Source: Blastococcus xanthinilyticus
Lineage (GTDB): Bacteria; Actinomycetota; Actinomycetes; Mycobacteriales; Geodermatophilaceae
Length of the DNA: 64,000 nt
NCBI RefSeq assembly: GCF_008124835.1
Contig: NZ_VNHW01000013.1
Coordinates: 1-64,000 of the forward strand
Reading direction: 5' to 3'
Shown here: in pieces, positions 14,954 through 21,879 of the stretch
Layout: each line of letters opens with the position of its first letter
Position numbering within the stretch: position 1 is the stretch's first letter
Notes under the pieces: generated by a model
The model's input: only the letters and a program-made list of their open reading frames with translations
Databases searched by the model: none
What the model was told of the DNA's origin: nothing
Translations under genes and position numbers: made by a program

Positions 14954-15922
14954 ATGCGCACCCTCGACGTCCCCGGGCTCGGCCCGGTCAGCCGGATCGG
15001 TCTGGGCACCTGGCAGTTCGGGTCCCGCGAGTGGGGCTACGGCGACAGCTACGCCGACACCGGGGCGCGGGACATCGTCCGCCGGGCGCGCGAGCTCGGG
15101 ATCACGCTGTTCGACACCGCGGAGGTCTACGGCTTCGGGCGCAGCGAGCGGATCCTGGGTGCGGCGCTGGGGGAGGAGCGCGACCAGGTCGTCGTCGCCA
15201 GCAAGATCTTCCCGGTCGCGCCGTTCCCGCCGGTGGTGCGGCAGCGCTGGGCGGGCAGCGCCCGGCGGCTCGGGGTGGACCGCATCCCGCTGTACCAGGT
15301 GCACCAGGCCAACCCCGTGGTCCCCGACTCGGTTCCCATGCCGGCGTTCCGCACCCTCCTCGACGAGGGGCGGATCGGCGCGGCCGGGGTCTCCAACTAC
15401 TCCCTCGACCGCTGGCGGGCCGCCGACGCCGCGCTCGGGACGCCGGTGCTCAGCAACCAGGTCCAGTTCTCCCTGGCGCACGCGGGCCCGCTCGAGGACC
15501 TCGTCCCCTTCGCCGAGCGGGAGGGCCGGGTGGTCATCGCCTACAGCCCGCTCGCGCAGGGGCTGCTCGGCGGGCGCTACTCGGAGGGCAACCGGCCGGG
15601 CGGGGTGCGGGCGGCCAACCCGCTCTTCGGCACCGAGAACCTGCGGCGGGCCGCGCCGCTGCTCGACCTCCTCCGCGAGGTGGCCGACGCCCACGACGCC
15701 AAGCCGGCGCAGGTGGCGCTGGCCTGGCTGGTCGCCCAGCCGCGGGTCGTGGTCATCCCCGGTGCGTCGAGCGTGGAGCAGCTGGAGGCGAATGCCGCGG
15801 CCGACGAGCTGGCGCTGGCCGAGGACGAGGTGGCGGCGCTGACCGCCGCGGCGCGCGCGTTCCGGCCGGTGTCGGGGCTGAAGACGCTGGTGGACGGCGT
15901 GCGGGAGCGGCTGGGCCGCTGA
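14954..15922 (+). CDS. Aldo/keto reductase
   Basis: A 322-residue NADPH-dependent oxidoreductase with a TIM-barrel fold. The catalytic tetrad is complete: Asp54 and Tyr59 in FDTAEVYGFGRSE, Lys84 in VASKIF and His117 in YQVHQAN. The NADP-binding end shows IAYSPLAQGLLGG and VVIPGASSVEQL. Similar proteins reduce aldehydes or act as general oxidoreductases (YajO/YccK group); the natural substrate cannot be told from sequence. It starts 10 bp after the stop of the preceding hypothetical gene on the same strand and is probably cotranscribed with it. It is convergent with the HAD phosphatase across an 8-bp tandem repeat. Confidence 0.95.
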   Translation: MRTLDVPGLGPVSRIGLGTWQFGSREWGYGDSYADTGARDIVRRARELGITLFDTAEVYGFGRSERILGAALGEERDQVVVASKIFPVAPFPPVVRQRWAGSARRLGVDRIPLYQVHQANPVVPDSVPMPAFRTLLDEGRIGAAGVSNYSLDRWRAADAALGTPVLSNQVQFSLAHAGPLEDLVPFAEREGRVVIAYSPLAQGLLGGRYSEGNRPGGVRAANPLFGTENLRRAAPLLDLLREVADAHDAKPAQVALAWLVAQPRVVVIPGASSVEQLEANAAADELALAEDEVAALTAAARAFRPVSGLKTLVDGVRERLGR

Positions 15923-15970
15923 GCGGTCGGGCGGTCGGGCGGTCGGGCGGTCGGGCGATCGGGCGGTCAG
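15923..15970. repeat. Six tandem copies of an 8-bp unit (GCGGTCGG)
   Basis: Six octamers fill the whole gap between two convergent stop codons. Units 1-4 are GCGGTCGG, unit 5 is GCGATCGG and unit 6 is GCGGTCAG. The last unit supplies the stop codon of the minus-strand HAD gene, so a change in copy number would extend or shorten only the intergenic part. Confidence 0.95.
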
Positions 15971-16812
15971 GCGCCGCGGCGGCGCCACCGGCCCGCGACC
16001 GGCGCGGGGTCGGGGGCGACCAGCCCGGCGCGCACCGCGCGGTGCCGGGCGTACCAGGCCAGCCCGACGACGGCGGCGCCGACGCCCATGGCCGCACCGG
16101 TGACCACCGGGGTGGGGGGCACCGAGAACCGGGCGCGCAGCCGCACCGGGCGCTCGAAGCGCCGCACCGGCCAGCCGTGCTGCAGCGCCGCCTTGCGCAA
16201 CCCCCGGTCGGGGTTGACCGCGGTCGGGTGGCCGACGGCCGCCAGCATCGGCAGGTCGGTGATCGAGTCGCTGTAGGCGTAGCAGTCGGCCAGGTCGTAG
16301 CCGCCCTCGGCGGCCACCTGCCGCATCGCCTCGGCCTTGTTCTCCCCGTAGGCGTAGAAGTCGATCTCGCCGGTGTACCGGCCGTCCTCGGTGACCATGC
16401 GGGTGGCCACGACCCGGTCGACGCCGAGCATCTCGCCGATCGGCTCCACCATCTCCGCGCCGCTGCTGGAGACGATGACGATCTCCCGGCCCGCGGCGCG
16501 GTGCTCCTCGATCAGGTCGGCGGCCTCCGCGTAGACCAGCGGGTCGACGATCTCGTGCAGGGTCTCGCGGACGATCTCGTGCACCGTGGCGGCGTCCCAG
16601 CCGGTGACCATGGCGGTGAGCTGCGCGCGCAGCCGTTCCATCTGCTGGGCGTCGGCGCCGGCGAGGGAGAAGACGAACTGCGCGTAGGCCGTCTTCAGCA
16701 CGGCGCGCCGGTTGATCAGCCCACCGTGGAAGAACGGCCGGCCGAAGGCCAGGGTGCTGGACTTGGCGATGACCGTCTTGTCGAGGTCGAAGAACGCCGC
16801 GGCGCGGGACAC
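15967..16812 (-). CDS. HAD-IB (SerB-like) phosphatase with C-terminal membrane segment
   Basis: A 281-residue HAD-superfamily hydrolase. Motif I is FFDLDKT (7-13) with nucleophile Asp9, motif II SSSGAE (115-120), motif III Lys159 in GENKAEA and motif IV SDSITDLPML (181-190). A hydrophobic helix at about 236-256 (VVTGAAMGVGAAVVGLAWY) followed by an arginine-rich end would anchor it in the membrane, which is characteristic of the HAD-IB protein found next to ssd in actinobacteria (Rv3661 position). It probably removes phosphate from a phospholipid headgroup or phosphoserine-like substrate; this is inferred. GTG 16812 has TACAGT 7 nt upstream; GTG 16821 is the alternative start. Confidence 0.92.
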   Translation of the reverse strand: MSRAAAFFDLDKTVIAKSSTLAFGRPFFHGGLINRRAVLKTAYAQFVFSLAGADAQQMERLRAQLTAMVTGWDAATVHEIVRETLHEIVDPLVYAEAADLIEEHRAAGREIVIVSSSGAEMVEPIGEMLGVDRVVATRMVTEDGRYTGEIDFYAYGENKAEAMRQVAAEGGYDLADCYAYSDSITDLPMLAAVGHPTAVNPDRGLRKAALQHGWPVRRFERPVRLRARFSVPPTPVVTGAAMGVGAAVVGLAWYARHRAVRAGLVAPDPAPVAGRWRRRGA

Positions 16813-16819
16813 GGAACTC

Positions 16820-16825
16820 ACTGTA
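16820..16825 (-). promoter_or_regulatory. -10 box TACAGT, leaderless HAD phosphatase
   Basis: TACAGT (minus strand) ends 7 nt before GTG 16812. It overlaps the alternative GTG at 16821, which argues for the shorter protein. Confidence 0.45.
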
Positions 16826-16938
16826 GGGGGATCGGCGGGGTGTGATCGGTTCCGCACACCGTCCACACCCGATGGGGTCATCCACAGTTCGGCCGTCGTT
16901 CTGGCACTGTCTGCCCAGGCTCCGGTGGGGTCGGTCGC

Positions 16939-18021
16939 GTGTCTCCGCCTCCGCCGTCGTCCCGGCCGCCCCGCCCGCTCGTCGTCAGCACCGACGAGCG
17001 GCTGCTCGACGAGCTGCTCCGCCTGCTCGCGGCGGCCGGTGCCGAGCCCGAGCTGGCCACCGGTGGCCCGGCCCTGCGGCGGGCCCACCGGGAGGCGCCG
17101 CTGGTGCTGCTGGGCGCCGACGCCCTCGTCGCCGGTGCGGTGCGCACGCTGCCCCGCCGGCCGGGGCTGGTGGTCGTGGCCGCCGGGGAGCTGCCCCCGG
17201 CCGAGTGGGCGGCGGCGGTCGAGGTCGGGGCCGAGCGGGTGGCGGTGCTCCCCGGTGACGAGACGTGGCTGCTCACCCGCGCCGCGGCTGCCGTGCGCGC
17301 GCCGGTGGCCCGGGGGCCGCTGCTCGCCGTGGGCGGCGCCTGCGGCGGTGCGGGGGCGAGCACCGTGGCCGCGGCGGTCGCGCTCGCCGCGCCCTCCGGA
17401 GCGGTGCTGGTCGACGGCGACGCGTGGGGCGGTGGCCTGGACCTGCTGCTCGGCGCCGAGCGCGCCGAGGGGCTGCGCTGGCCGGAGCTGACCGGCCTGC
17501 GCGGCCGCGTCGCGGGGGATGCGCTGCTCGCCGCGCTCCCCGAGGTCGACGCGGTGCACCTGCTCTCCGCCGGCCGGGAGCCGGCGACCGCGGTACCCGA
17601 GGAGGCGCTGACGGCCGCGGTGGACGCGGCGCGGGCCACCGGCCGGCCGGTCGTCGCCGACCTGCCCCGGCCGGGGCCGGCCGGGGTCGCCCCCGGCCCG
17701 CAGGCGGTCCTCGCCGACGCCGACGTGGCGGTGCTGGTGGTGCCCGCCCGGCTGCGCGCCGCGACCGCCGCGCGGCTGCTGGTGGCCGACGGCTCGCCCT
17801 GGTCGGCGGCCCGGCTGGTGGTGCGCTCGGTCCCCGGTGGGCTGCGGTCCGAGGACGTCGAGGAGGTCGTCGGGCGCCCGGTGTTCGGCGAGCTGCCGCA
17901 CGACCGCGGCGCCGTGGCCCGCGCCGAGCGCGGGGAGCCGCCGGGCGCGTCGGTGCGGTCGCCCGTCGGCGCCCTGGCCCGGCAGGTGCTGGCCCTGATC
18001 CCCGGGGAGGAGCACCGGTGA
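16939..18021 (+). CDS. ssd: Ssd/CpaE-like MinD-type ATPase-fold protein
   Basis: A 360-residue protein of the septum-site-determining/CpaE family that heads Tad clusters in actinobacteria. An N-terminal receiver-like domain (1-120) is followed by a ParA/MinD fold. The deviant Walker A region reads GGACGGAGAST (132-142): the expected signature lysine (KGG) is alanine/cysteine and the P-loop lysine is replaced by alanine, so ATP binding is probably reduced or lost. VDGDAWGGGLDLLLG marks the Walker A' region. Known relatives position the Tad machine (CpaE) or affect septum formation (Rv3660c). The stop overlaps the tadA start (GTGA), so the two are coupled. Confidence 0.9.
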   Translation: MSPPPPSSRPPRPLVVSTDERLLDELLRLLAAAGAEPELATGGPALRRAHREAPLVLLGADALVAGAVRTLPRRPGLVVVAAGELPPAEWAAAVEVGAERVAVLPGDETWLLTRAAAAVRAPVARGPLLAVGGACGGAGASTVAAAVALAAPSGAVLVDGDAWGGGLDLLLGAERAEGLRWPELTGLRGRVAGDALLAALPEVDAVHLLSAGREPATAVPEEALTAAVDAARATGRPVVADLPRPGPAGVAPGPQAVLADADVAVLVVPARLRAATAARLLVADGSPWSAARLVVRSVPGGLRSEDVEEVVGRPVFGELPHDRGAVARAERGEPPGASVRSPVGALARQVLALIPGEEHR

Positions 18022-19157
18022 GCGCGCCGTCCCTGCTGGACCGGGTCCGCGCCCGGCTGGCCGTCGAGGAGCAGCCGCCCTCCCGGGCCGGCGTCGCGGC
18101 CCTGGTGCGCCAGGAGAGCGGCGGCCTCCTGGCCGACGACGACGTCCTGCTCGCGGCGCGCGAGGCCGTCCACGAGCTGGCCGGCGCCGGTCCGCTGGAG
18201 CCGCTCCTGGGCCTGCCCGGCGTCACCGACGTGCTGGTCAACGGCCCCGACGAGGTGTGGCTGGACCGCGGTGCCGGCCTCGAGCGGGCTCCCGGCGTGC
18301 GGTTCGCCGACGACGACGCCGTGCGCCGGCTCGCGGTGCGGCTGGCGGCGTCCGTGGGCCGCCGGCTCGACGACGCCGCGCCGTGGGTGGACGTCGGCCT
18401 CCCCGACGGCACGCGCCTGCACGCGGTCCTCCCGCCGGTGTCGGGGGGCGGCACCTGCCTGTCGCTGCGCGTGCTGCGCCGGCGCGCGCAGTCGCTGGCC
18501 GAGCTCGAGCAGCGGGGCGCGCTGCCCGGGGAGAGCGGCGAGCTGCTGCGGGCGGTCCTGGCCCGGCGGCTGGCGTTCCTGGTGACCGGGGGCACCGGTT
18601 CGGGGAAGACCACCCTGCTCGCCGCGCTGCTGGGCGAGGTCGACCCGGTCGAGCGGCTGGTGCTCTGCGAGGACGCCGCCGAGCTGGCGCCGGACCACCC
18701 GCACGTGGTGCGGCTGCTCACCCGGCCGCCGAACGTCGAGGGCGCCGGCGCGGTCGGGCTGCGGGACCTGGTGCGGCAGGCGCTGCGGATGCGCCCGGAC
18801 CGGCTGGTCGTCGGCGAGGTGCGCGGCGCCGAGGTGGTCGACCTGCTGGCCGCGCTCAACACCGGGCACGACGGCGGCTGCGGCACCCTGCACGCCAACC
18901 GGTCCGCGGAGGTGCCGGCGCGCCTGGAGGCGCTCGGGGTCGCCGCCGGCCTGGGCCGCGTCGCGGTGCACAGCCAGGCGGCCGCGGCGCTGGACGTGGT
19001 GGTGCACGTGCGCCGCGGCCGGTCCGGCCGGCGGGTGGCCGAACTGGGTGTGGTCCGCCGGACGGGGGACCTGGTGACCGTCGAGCCCGGCTGGCGGGAC
19101 GACGGTGGGCCGTGCCCGGGCGGCGATGCGCTCCGGCAGTTGCTGGCCGGCCGGTGA
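18018..19157 (+). CDS. tadA: Tad/Flp pilus assembly ATPase TadA (CpaF)
   Basis: A 379-residue secretion ATPase of the VirB11/CpaF class that powers pilus assembly. The N-terminal domain contains GVTDVLVNGPDEVWLDRGAG. The RecA-like domain has Walker A GGTGSGKTT (191-199), the Asp-box region LVLCEDAAEL, Walker B RLVVGEVRGAEVVDLL and the His-box GHDGGCGTLHANR. All ATPase elements are intact, in contrast to the degenerate P-loop in the upstream Ssd. It works in the cytoplasm against TadB/TadC in the membrane. GTG 18018 overlaps the ssd stop, and its own stop overlaps tadB. Confidence 0.95.
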   Translation: MSAPSLLDRVRARLAVEEQPPSRAGVAALVRQESGGLLADDDVLLAAREAVHELAGAGPLEPLLGLPGVTDVLVNGPDEVWLDRGAGLERAPGVRFADDDAVRRLAVRLAASVGRRLDDAAPWVDVGLPDGTRLHAVLPPVSGGGTCLSLRVLRRRAQSLAELEQRGALPGESGELLRAVLARRLAFLVTGGTGSGKTTLLAALLGEVDPVERLVLCEDAAELAPDHPHVVRLLTRPPNVEGAGAVGLRDLVRQALRMRPDRLVVGEVRGAEVVDLLAALNTGHDGGCGTLHANRSAEVPARLEALGVAAGLGRVAVHSQAAAALDVVVHVRRGRSGRRVAELGVVRRTGDLVTVEPGWRDDGGPCPGGDALRQLLAGR

Positions 19158-19939
19158 CCGGGGCCCTGCTCGCGGTGGCCGCCGCCGTCGCGGTCTGGCC
19201 CGACGGACGCGCCGGGCTCCGGCGGCGGGTGCGGGCGGTCGCCGCGACCGGCGGCGGGGCGGCGCGGCGTCCGGTGCCGCTGCCCGTGGTGGCCGGAGCC
19301 GGGGCGGCGGGGCTCGCCGCCGTGCTCAGCACGCCGCTGGTGGCGCTGCTCGCCGGCGGCGGCGCGGCCCTGGCCGCACGCGGCTGGGAAGCCCGTCGGG
19401 CCGCATCCGCCGCCGAGGGGCGGCTGGCCGTCCTCGCCGAGGCGCTGGGCGCGCTCGCGGCCGAGCTGCGCGCCGGCCGGCTCCCGGAGGACGCGGCGCG
19501 CGGGGCGGCCGCCGCCTGCCCCGACCCGGAGGCGGGGGCCGCGCTCGCGCGGGCGCTGCGGACCTCCGGGGCGCCCGGGAAGCTCCCGGCCGGCGCCGGC
19601 CTCGCCGTCGAGCTCGCCCGGGTGTCGGCCGCCGTCCGGCTCAGCACCCGCACCGGGTGCTCGCTGGCCACGGTGGTCACAGCGGTCGAGGACGACCTGC
19701 GGGCGCGGCTGCGCCGCCGTCAGGCGCTGCGCGTCGCGACCGCCGGCCCGCGCGCCAGCGCCCGGCTGCTGGCCGGGTTGCCGCTGCTGGGGCTGGCGAT
19801 GGGCAGCGGCGTCGGCGCCGATCCGTGGCACGTGCTGACCGCGACCGGTCCCGGCCAGGTGCTGCTCGTCGCCGGGGTTGCCCTGGAGATCGCCGGCATC
19901 GCGTGGACCGGCCGGCTGGTCGCGAGGATCGGCCGGTGA
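19154..19939 (+). CDS. tadB: Tad pilus inner-membrane platform protein TadB
   Basis: A 261-residue alanine/arginine-rich membrane protein. Hydrophobic segments lie at the N-terminus, around residues 45-75 (VVAGAGAAGLAAVLSTPLVA) and near the C-terminus, with a cytoplasmic T2SF (GspF-like) domain of about 100 residues between them: AEALGALAAELRAGRLPEDA and STRTGCSLATVVTAVEDDLR. This is the TadB layout of actinobacterial Tad loci (Rv3658c position). It forms the platform on which TadA acts. It is coupled by GTGA overlaps on both sides (19154-19157 and 19936-19939). Confidence 0.9.
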   Translation: MTGALLAVAAAVAVWPDGRAGLRRRVRAVAATGGGAARRPVPLPVVAGAGAAGLAAVLSTPLVALLAGGGAALAARGWEARRAASAAEGRLAVLAEALGALAAELRAGRLPEDAARGAAAACPDPEAGAALARALRTSGAPGKLPAGAGLAVELARVSAAVRLSTRTGCSLATVVTAVEDDLRARLRRRQALRVATAGPRASARLLAGLPLLGLAMGSGVGADPWHVLTATGPGQVLLVAGVALEIAGIAWTGRLVARIGR

Positions 19940-20670
19940 GGGACGGTGCCTGGCTGCCGGTCCTGCTGCTGGCCGCAGCGTGCGCCGTCGCCGTGCCGTC
20001 GACGGCCGTCCCGGCGCTGCGGGCGCGCGGGCTGCGCCGCCCGGGCGGTGCCGCCCGCCGGGCGCCGGAGGTCCCGCGGCCGGCGCGGAACCGGTGGCTG
20101 CTGGCCGGCGCCGCGGGGCTGTCGGCCGGTCTCCTGCTCGGCGGCGTGCTCGGCGTGGGAGCCGCGCTCGCGGTCGCCGGCGGGGCGGACCGCCTGCTGC
20201 GCGCCGCCGTCCCGGACGAGGACGCCGCCGCGCGGGCGGCGCTGGCCCGTGACCTGCCGGGCGCCTGCGAGCTGCTCGCCGTCTGCCTGGCCGCGGGGCT
20301 GCCGGTCGCCGGTGCGCTCGCTGCCGTGGGCGACGCCGTGCCGGCGCCCCTGGGGTCGCGGCTGCGCGGGGTGGCCGCGCTGCTGCGGCTGGGCGCGGAC
20401 CCGCGGCGGGCGTGGGCGGAGGTGCCCGCCGAGCTGGCGCCCCTGGGCCGGGCGCTGGTGCGGGCGGGGGAGTCGGGGGTGGCCGCCGCGCCGGCGCTGC
20501 GCACGCTGGCCGCGGAGAGCCGGTCGGCCGACCGGGCCGACGCCGAGGCGGCGGTGCAGCGGGGCGCGGTCTGGGTGCTGGCGCCGCTCGGCGTCTGCTT
20601 CCTGCCGGCGTTCGTGTGCCTCGGCGTCGCGCCGCTGGTGCTCGGGATCGCCGGGGACGTCTTCGGCTGA
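19936..20670 (+). CDS. tadC: Tad pilus inner-membrane platform protein TadC
   Basis: A 244-residue T2SF-domain membrane protein. Hydrophobic segments at 6-24, 57-80 and 215-240 frame a cytoplasmic helical domain with DLPGACELLAVCLAAGLPVAGAL and LGRALVRAGESGVAAAPALR, the TadB/TadC signature. It is presumably the partner of TadB in the inner-membrane platform. It is the last gene of the translationally coupled ssd-tadA-tadB-tadC run; a 147-bp gap then precedes the pilin gene, where a separate promoter or processing site could raise pilin expression. Confidence 0.9.
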   Translation: MRDGAWLPVLLLAAACAVAVPSTAVPALRARGLRRPGGAARRAPEVPRPARNRWLLAGAAGLSAGLLLGGVLGVGAALAVAGGADRLLRAAVPDEDAAARAALARDLPGACELLAVCLAAGLPVAGALAAVGDAVPAPLGSRLRGVAALLRLGADPRRAWAEVPAELAPLGRALVRAGESGVAAAPALRTLAAESRSADRADAEAAVQRGAVWVLAPLGVCFLPAFVCLGVAPLVLGIAGDVFG

Positions 20671-20817
20671 GCGCCTCCGGCCCGCTCCCTCCTCGGCCGG
20701 CTCGGTCCCCAGCCCGCCCCGTCGTCCACAGATCCCCGGCGGCCCTCGGCCAGGCGCCGCCGTACCCCGAGGCTCAGGAGGTCGGCCCCGCCGGGGCCCC
20801 GTCCGAGGAGGAACCCC

Positions 20818-21111
20818 GTGTCCGCACCGCAGCCCACCGCCGATACCGCCCCCACCGATCCAGCCCTCGCCGACTCCGCCCTCGCCGACTCCGCCCCCGC
20901 CGGCCCGCCCGCGCCCGCCCGCGGGTTCCTCGCCCGGCGCTGGGCCCGCCTCCGGGCGACCGCGGAGGCGGGGATGAGCACCGCCGAGTACGCGGTCGGC
21001 ACCGTGGCCGCCTGCGCCTTCGCCGCGGTGCTCTACCGGGTGGTCACCGGCGACTCGATCGTCTCCGGGCTCACCGACCTGGTCGACACCGCGCTCGCGA
21101 CGCTGTCCTGA
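20818..21111 (+). CDS. flp: Flp-type pilin (DUF4244 family)
   Basis: A 97-residue prepilin. An unusually long 52-residue leader is rich in Ala/Pro/Asp, then ARRWARLRATAEAG precedes the prepilin cleavage site G52|M53 with Glu57 (GMSTAEYAVGT) and a hydrophobic helix AACAFAAVLYRVV. That is the DUF4244/Flp organisation of actinobacteria. After cleavage by a prepilin peptidase (not encoded in this window) the 45-residue mature pilin would polymerise. The leader contains a short duplication (ADSALADSA, from a 15-bp DNA repeat near 20868-20897). GTG 20818 has a strong GAGGAGGAA Shine-Dalgarno. No secretin gene is present, as expected for a monoderm. Confidence 0.9.
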   Translation: MSAPQPTADTAPTDPALADSALADSAPAGPPAPARGFLARRWARLRATAEAGMSTAEYAVGTVAACAFAAVLYRVVTGDSIVSGLTDLVDTALATLS

Positions 21112-21114
21112 GCC

Positions 21115-21504
21115 GTGCGGCGGTTCCGGGGCTCGGGACGGGGCACGGGGCGGGGGGAGGCGGGCATGGTCACCGCCGAGACCGCGGTCGTCCTCCCGGT
21201 GCTGCTGCTGGTCCTGGCCGGCGCGGTCGCCGCCGTCACGGTGGTGGGCGCGCAGCTGCGCTGCGTGGACGCGGCCGCCGAGGGCGCCCGGGCGGCGGCG
21301 CGCGGGGAGCCGGTGGCGGTGGTGGCCGGGTGGGCGGAGCGCGCCGCGCCCGACGGGGCGCGGAGCTCGGTGACCGTGCAGGGCGAGGAGGTGCGGGTCC
21401 GGGTGACCGGGGAGGTGGCTCCGCTGGGGCCGCTGCCGTGGCGGGTCACCGTATCCGCCGGTGCGGTCGCCCGCCTGGAGCCCGGCGCGGGAGCCGGCGG
21501 GTGA
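21115..21504 (+). CDS. tadE: TadE-family minor pilin
   Basis: A 129-residue pseudopilin. A short basic leader RRFRGSGRGTGRGEAG precedes the cleavage motif G17|MVTAETAVVLPVLLLVLAG with Glu22, then an N-terminal hydrophobic helix and a small beta-rich soluble domain ending in VTVSAGAVARLEP. This is the TadE layout (Rv3655c position). It probably forms a minor pilus or priming subunit. It starts 3 bp after the flp stop and its own stop overlaps the next gene by GTGA, so the three minor-component genes form one unit. Confidence 0.92.
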   Translation: MRRFRGSGRGTGRGEAGMVTAETAVVLPVLLLVLAGAVAAVTVVGAQLRCVDAAAEGARAAARGEPVAVVAGWAERAAPDGARSSVTVQGEEVRVRVTGEVAPLGPLPWRVTVSAGAVARLEPGAGAGG

Positions 21505-21869
21505 GCGGCGAGCGGGACGAGCGCGGCTCGGCGACGGTGTGGGTGCTGGCGCTCTCCGCCGTGCTCGCGCTGGTCGCGGCGGCCGGGGTGCTGGCCGGCG
21601 CGGCCGCGGTGGCCCGGCACCGCGCCGCCGGGGCCGCCGACCTCGCCGCGCTCGCCGCCGCCGGGCGGGCCGTGCTGGGTGATCCCGCCGCCTGCGCGGT
21701 CGCGGCCGAGACCGCCACCGCCAACGGCGCGGAGCTGACCGGCTGCGCCGTGGGGGAGGGGTCCGTCGTCGACGTCACGGTGGAGGTCCCCGTGCGGCTG
21801 GGCCGGCTCGGCGTGCATACCGCGCACGGCCGGGCCCGCGCCGGCCCGGCTCCCGCTCCGGGAGCCTGA
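21501..21869 (+). CDS. Rv3654c-type TadE-like / helicase-secretion neighbourhood protein
   Basis: A 122-residue single-pass protein: ERGSATVWVLALSAVLALVAAAGVLAGAAAVARHRAAGAADLAALAAAG is followed by a small extracellular domain with three cysteines (ACAV, TGCAV). The GSATVW start plus the ARHRAAGAADLAAL motif identifies the TadE-like protein that in actinobacteria always sits between tadE and a DEAD/DEAH helicase. It lacks the Glu of the pilin motif but keeps the hydrophobic helix. Function is unknown; a Tad accessory role is inferred. Only 10 bp separate its stop from that of the convergent helicase. Confidence 0.88.
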   Translation: MSGERDERGSATVWVLALSAVLALVAAAGVLAGAAAVARHRAAGAADLAALAAAGRAVLGDPAACAVAAETATANGAELTGCAVGEGSVVDVTVEVPVRLGRLGVHTAHGRARAGPAPAPGA

Positions 21870-21879
21870 GGTGGGCCGG

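Noticed and set aside
15923..15970. CRISPR array or attachment site
   Set aside because: The repeat is 8 bp without spacers, and no cas or integrase gene is near; the same applies to 54982-55029.
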